Below are positions 6,791 to 8,213 of a stretch of 8,213 nt of DNA, in pieces; positions within the stretch are counted from its first letter, which is position 1; each line of letters starts with the position of its first letter. The stretch is taken from positions 1 to 8,213 of the forward strand of contig CAIKJM010000172.1 of the NCBI GenBank assembly GCA_903827735.1, in the 5' to 3' direction. This DNA comes from an uncultured Rhodanobacter sp. Lineage in GTDB: Bacteria; Pseudomonadota; Gammaproteobacteria; Xanthomonadales; Rhodanobacteraceae. The notes beneath the pieces were generated by a model. It had not been told where the DNA came from, did not search any database, and worked only from the letters and a program-made list of their open reading frames with translations. A program made the position numbers and the translations under genes.

Positions 6791-6870
6791 GGTTGGCGCA
6801 TCTTGCATCAAACGCCCAACCGTTGGCGAGATGCCTGCGGGAGATGGCGCCAACGAAGGCACGTTGGCAC
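6791..6870. repeat. Cluster of GTTGGCG direct and inverted copies upstream of the RDD gene
   Basis: GTTGGCG occurs at 6792-6798 and 6822-6828, its reverse complement CGCCAAC at 6848-6854, a shorter GTTGGCA at 6863-6869, and a near match CGCCCAAC at about 6813-6820. The pair CGTTGGCG (6821-6828) and CGCCAACG (6848-6855) is a perfect 8-bp inverted repeat with a 19-nt loop. The cluster fills the gap between the end of the HxlR gene and the RDD gene, where the RDD promoter or leader would lie. It could be a regulator site or a leader hairpin; the sequence does not decide. Confidence 0.5.
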
Positions 6871-6902
6871 CGAAGACTTTAGCTCCGGTAGGGCGCCGGA
6901 CT

Positions 6903-7277
6903 CTATCGCACCAACCTTTTATCAAACGTCTGCCGCGCTTCCTCCACTTCGGGCAGGTAGACGACCGTCCATTCGTACAAAGCCTTGAGCGGCTTTTTCA
7001 GACTTTTGCCCAATGCCGTTACGCTGTACTCCACCGCGATGGGCGACGCCTCGACCACGCGCCGGGCCACGATGCCGTTGCGCTCCAGGCGGCGCAGCGT
7101 CTGGGTAAGCGCTTTTTGCGTGATGCCTTCTAACGTGCGCTTGATCTCGTTGAAGCGCAGCGGGCCTTCGTTGAGCGCAGCCAGAATCAGTACCGACCAT
7201 TTATCAGCCAGCTCGTCCAGCAGGAGACGGCTGGGGCAATCGGAAGCCTGAAGTACGCGGTGTTTGAGTGAGGCCAT
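6903..7277 (-). CDS. HxlR-family winged-helix transcriptional regulator
   Basis: The 124-residue protein has the full-length HxlR pattern: CPSRLLLDELADKWSVLIL (14-32), LNEGPLRFNEIKRTLEGITQ split over 35-54, the recognition helix QKALTQTLRRLERNGIV (54-70), a wing with VEYSVTALG (82-90) and a C-terminal dimerisation helix. Cys14 sits at the conserved N-terminal position that senses quinones or electrophiles in some relatives such as Bacillus YodB; redox sensing here is an inference. Start is ATG 7275-7277 with GAGGAAA about 6 nt upstream. It is divergent from the Old Yellow Enzyme gene across 101 bp, the usual arrangement for a local repressor controlling its neighbour and itself. Its usual role would be repression of the ene-reductase until an inducing compound appears. 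Confidence 0.93.
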   Translation of the reverse strand: MASLKHRVLQASDCPSRLLLDELADKWSVLILAALNEGPLRFNEIKRTLEGITQKALTQTLRRLERNGIVARRVVEASPIAVEYSVTALGKSLKKPLKALYEWTVVYLPEVEEARQTFDKRLVR

Positions 7278-7319
7278 GGCGGTTTCCTCGCGGCTACCTG
7301 GTTGCCGAATCGTGCCTTA

Positions 7320-7347
7320 TTGACACTAGGTATACAAACTATACCAT
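7320..7347 (+). promoter_or_regulatory. Candidate sigma70 promoter for the Old Yellow Enzyme gene
   Basis: A perfect -35 box TTGACA lies at 7320-7325. With a 16-bp spacer the candidate -10 is TACCAT (7342-7347), a four-of-six match to TATAAT. Transcription would start near 7354, leaving about 25 nt before the ATG at 7379. The -35 is the strong part of this call. Confidence 0.5.
7329..7345. promoter_or_regulatory. Probable HxlR operator (GGTATA-N5-TATACC)
   Basis: A perfect 6-bp inverted repeat, GGTATA (7329-7334) and TATACC (7340-7345), is separated by CAAAC. It lies in the HxlR/OYE divergent gap, between the -35 box and the candidate -10 of the plus-strand promoter, so a dimer bound there would block RNA polymerase. 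Two-fold symmetric sites near the regulator's own gene are usual for this family. Binding by this particular regulator is inferred. Confidence 0.6.
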
Positions 7348-7378
7348 CGACGCATTACTCCCCAATGGATCCTTTCGC

Positions 7379-8213
7379 ATGACATCCAGCACCACAAACT
7401 TGCCTGACACCGACGTGCTGTTCCAGCCGTTTCGGATCAAGAACCTCACGTTGAAGAACCGCGTCGTGATGGCGCCGATGACGCGCTCGTTCTCGCCCCA
7501 TGGCGTGCCGGGCGCCGATGTAGCGGCTTACTACCGCCGCCGCGCCGAGGGCGAAGTCGGGCTGATTCTGTCCGAGGGCACGGTGATCGATCGGCCGGCC
7601 GCGCGCAACGAGGCCCAGATTCCGTTCTTCCACGGTGAGGCCGCGCTGGCCGGTTGGCAGAATGTCATCGACGCCGTGCACATCGCGGGCGGCAAGATGG
7701 GGCCACAGATTTGGCACGTGGGTTCGGTCAAGCATCCGACGACTGACTGGGTCCCCGCCGGCTCCATCGAAAGCCCCTCTGGCCTTGTTGCACCCGGTGT
7801 GCCGCGCGGGCAGCCGATGAGCGAAGAAGACATCGCCGACACCGTGGCCGCATTCGCTCGCGCGGCTGCGGATGCGAAACGTCTGGGCTTCGACACACTG
7901 GAGATTCACGGCGCGCACGGCTATCTGATCGACCAGTTTTTCTGGTCAGGCACCAACGAGCGCAGCGACCGCTACGGTGGCGCTACGCTAGTGCAGCGCT
8001 CACGCTTTGCCGGCGAAGTGGTCAAGGCAGTACGCAAGGCCGTCGGTCCGGACTTCCCGATCATCCTGCGCGTGAGCCAATGGAAGCAGCAGGAGTACAC
8101 AGCACGCCTGGCGACAACGCCGCAGGCGATGACCGATTGGCTATTACCGCTGGTCGAAGCCGGCGTCGACATTCTGCACTGCTCGCAGCGCCGCTTTTGG
8201 GAGCCGGAGTTCG
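7379..8213 (+). CDS. Old Yellow Enzyme-type NADH:flavin oxidoreductase (3' end outside window)
   Basis: The first 278 residues of an FMN-dependent TIM-barrel ene-reductase are present; the frame is still open at the window edge, and the family's usual 350-375 residues suggest 70-100 are missing. Visible features are LFQPFRIKNLTLKNRVVMAPM (14-34, in two parts), the flavin-binding APMTRS (32-37), GPQIWHVG (108-115), and EIHGAHGYLIDQFFWSGTNER (175-195, in two parts) with His177 and His180, which bind the substrate oxyanion, and Tyr182, the proton-donor position. RYGG (198-201) and ILRVSQW (229-235) follow. The enzyme should reduce the C=C bond of electrophilic alkenes, quinones or similar compounds with NAD(P)H in the cytosol. 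The ATG at 7379 follows a weak GGAT. An added Fe-S or NADH domain, as in 2,4-dienoyl-CoA reductases, cannot be ruled out but is not suggested. The divergent HxlR regulator probably controls it. Confidence 0.93.
   Translation, partial: MTSSTTNLPDTDVLFQPFRIKNLTLKNRVVMAPMTRSFSPHGVPGADVAAYYRRRAEGEVGLILSEGTVIDRPAARNEAQIPFFHGEAALAGWQNVIDAVHIAGGKMGPQIWHVGSVKHPTTDWVPAGSIESPSGLVAPGVPRGQPMSEEDIADTVAAFARAAADAKRLGFDTLEIHGAHGYLIDQFFWSGTNERSDRYGGATLVQRSRFAGEVVKAVRKAVGPDFPIILRVSQWKQQEYTARLATTPQAMTDWLLPLVEAGVDILHCSQRRFWEPEF

Noticed and set aside
6775..6801. Nine extra N-terminal residues on the RDD protein from ATG 6801
   Set aside because: The added codons are the ribosome binding site of the ATG at 6774, and family members start close to that point.
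6884..6900. TCCGG/CCGGA hairpin after the HxlR gene, considered as a terminator
   Set aside because: The stem is 5 bp, and no T-run follows on the minus strand.

Overview
The window is GC-rich, ordinary-looking proteobacterial chromosome. The mix of genes (a PQQ-type sugar dehydrogenase, a membrane diguanylate cyclase, an HxlR regulator divergent from an Old Yellow Enzyme, many single genes with short gaps) would suit a gammaproteobacterium near Xanthomonadales/Rhodanobacteraceae. That placement is an impression; nothing in the window fixes the taxon. I see no rRNA, tRNA, CRISPR array, insertion sequence or phage gene.

Layout. The left edge holds the 3' end of a sorbosone-dehydrogenase-type PQQ enzyme (+). 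Next come two genes I do not recognise: a small helical protein (-, 752-1111) and a one-membrane-pass coiled-coil protein (+, 1360-1827). The second converges on a broken 3' remnant of a TPR-repeat gene (-, 1824-2170), and their stop codons overlap. The remnant abuts the stop of an MFS transporter of the metabolite:H+ symporter type (-, 2171-3481). A roughly 290-bp divergent gap separates the transporter from a six-pass membrane GGDEF diguanylate cyclase (+, 3768-4859) with a probable terminator after its stop.

The right part begins with a minus-strand pair: an RDD-family membrane protein (5815-6774), then a membrane-anchored Mrr-type nuclease-like protein (4911-5747), 67 bp apart. This stretch looks somewhat less GC-rich than its neighbours. 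It ends with an HxlR-family repressor (-, 6903-7277) divergent from an Old Yellow Enzyme-type flavin oxidoreductase (+, 7379 to the edge). Their 101-bp gap holds a perfect GGTATA-N5-TATACC dyad between a TTGACA -35 and a candidate -10.

How the genes work together. The best supported unit is HxlR/OYE: a repressor, probably sensing electrophiles or quinones, that controls itself and a flavin ene-reductase. The RDD/Mrr pair is the best candidate for something undescribed: a Mrr catalytic core joined through an Arg/Ser-rich linker to a membrane helix, beside a polytopic RDD protein with an uncharacterised soluble tail. The remaining genes look like independent units.
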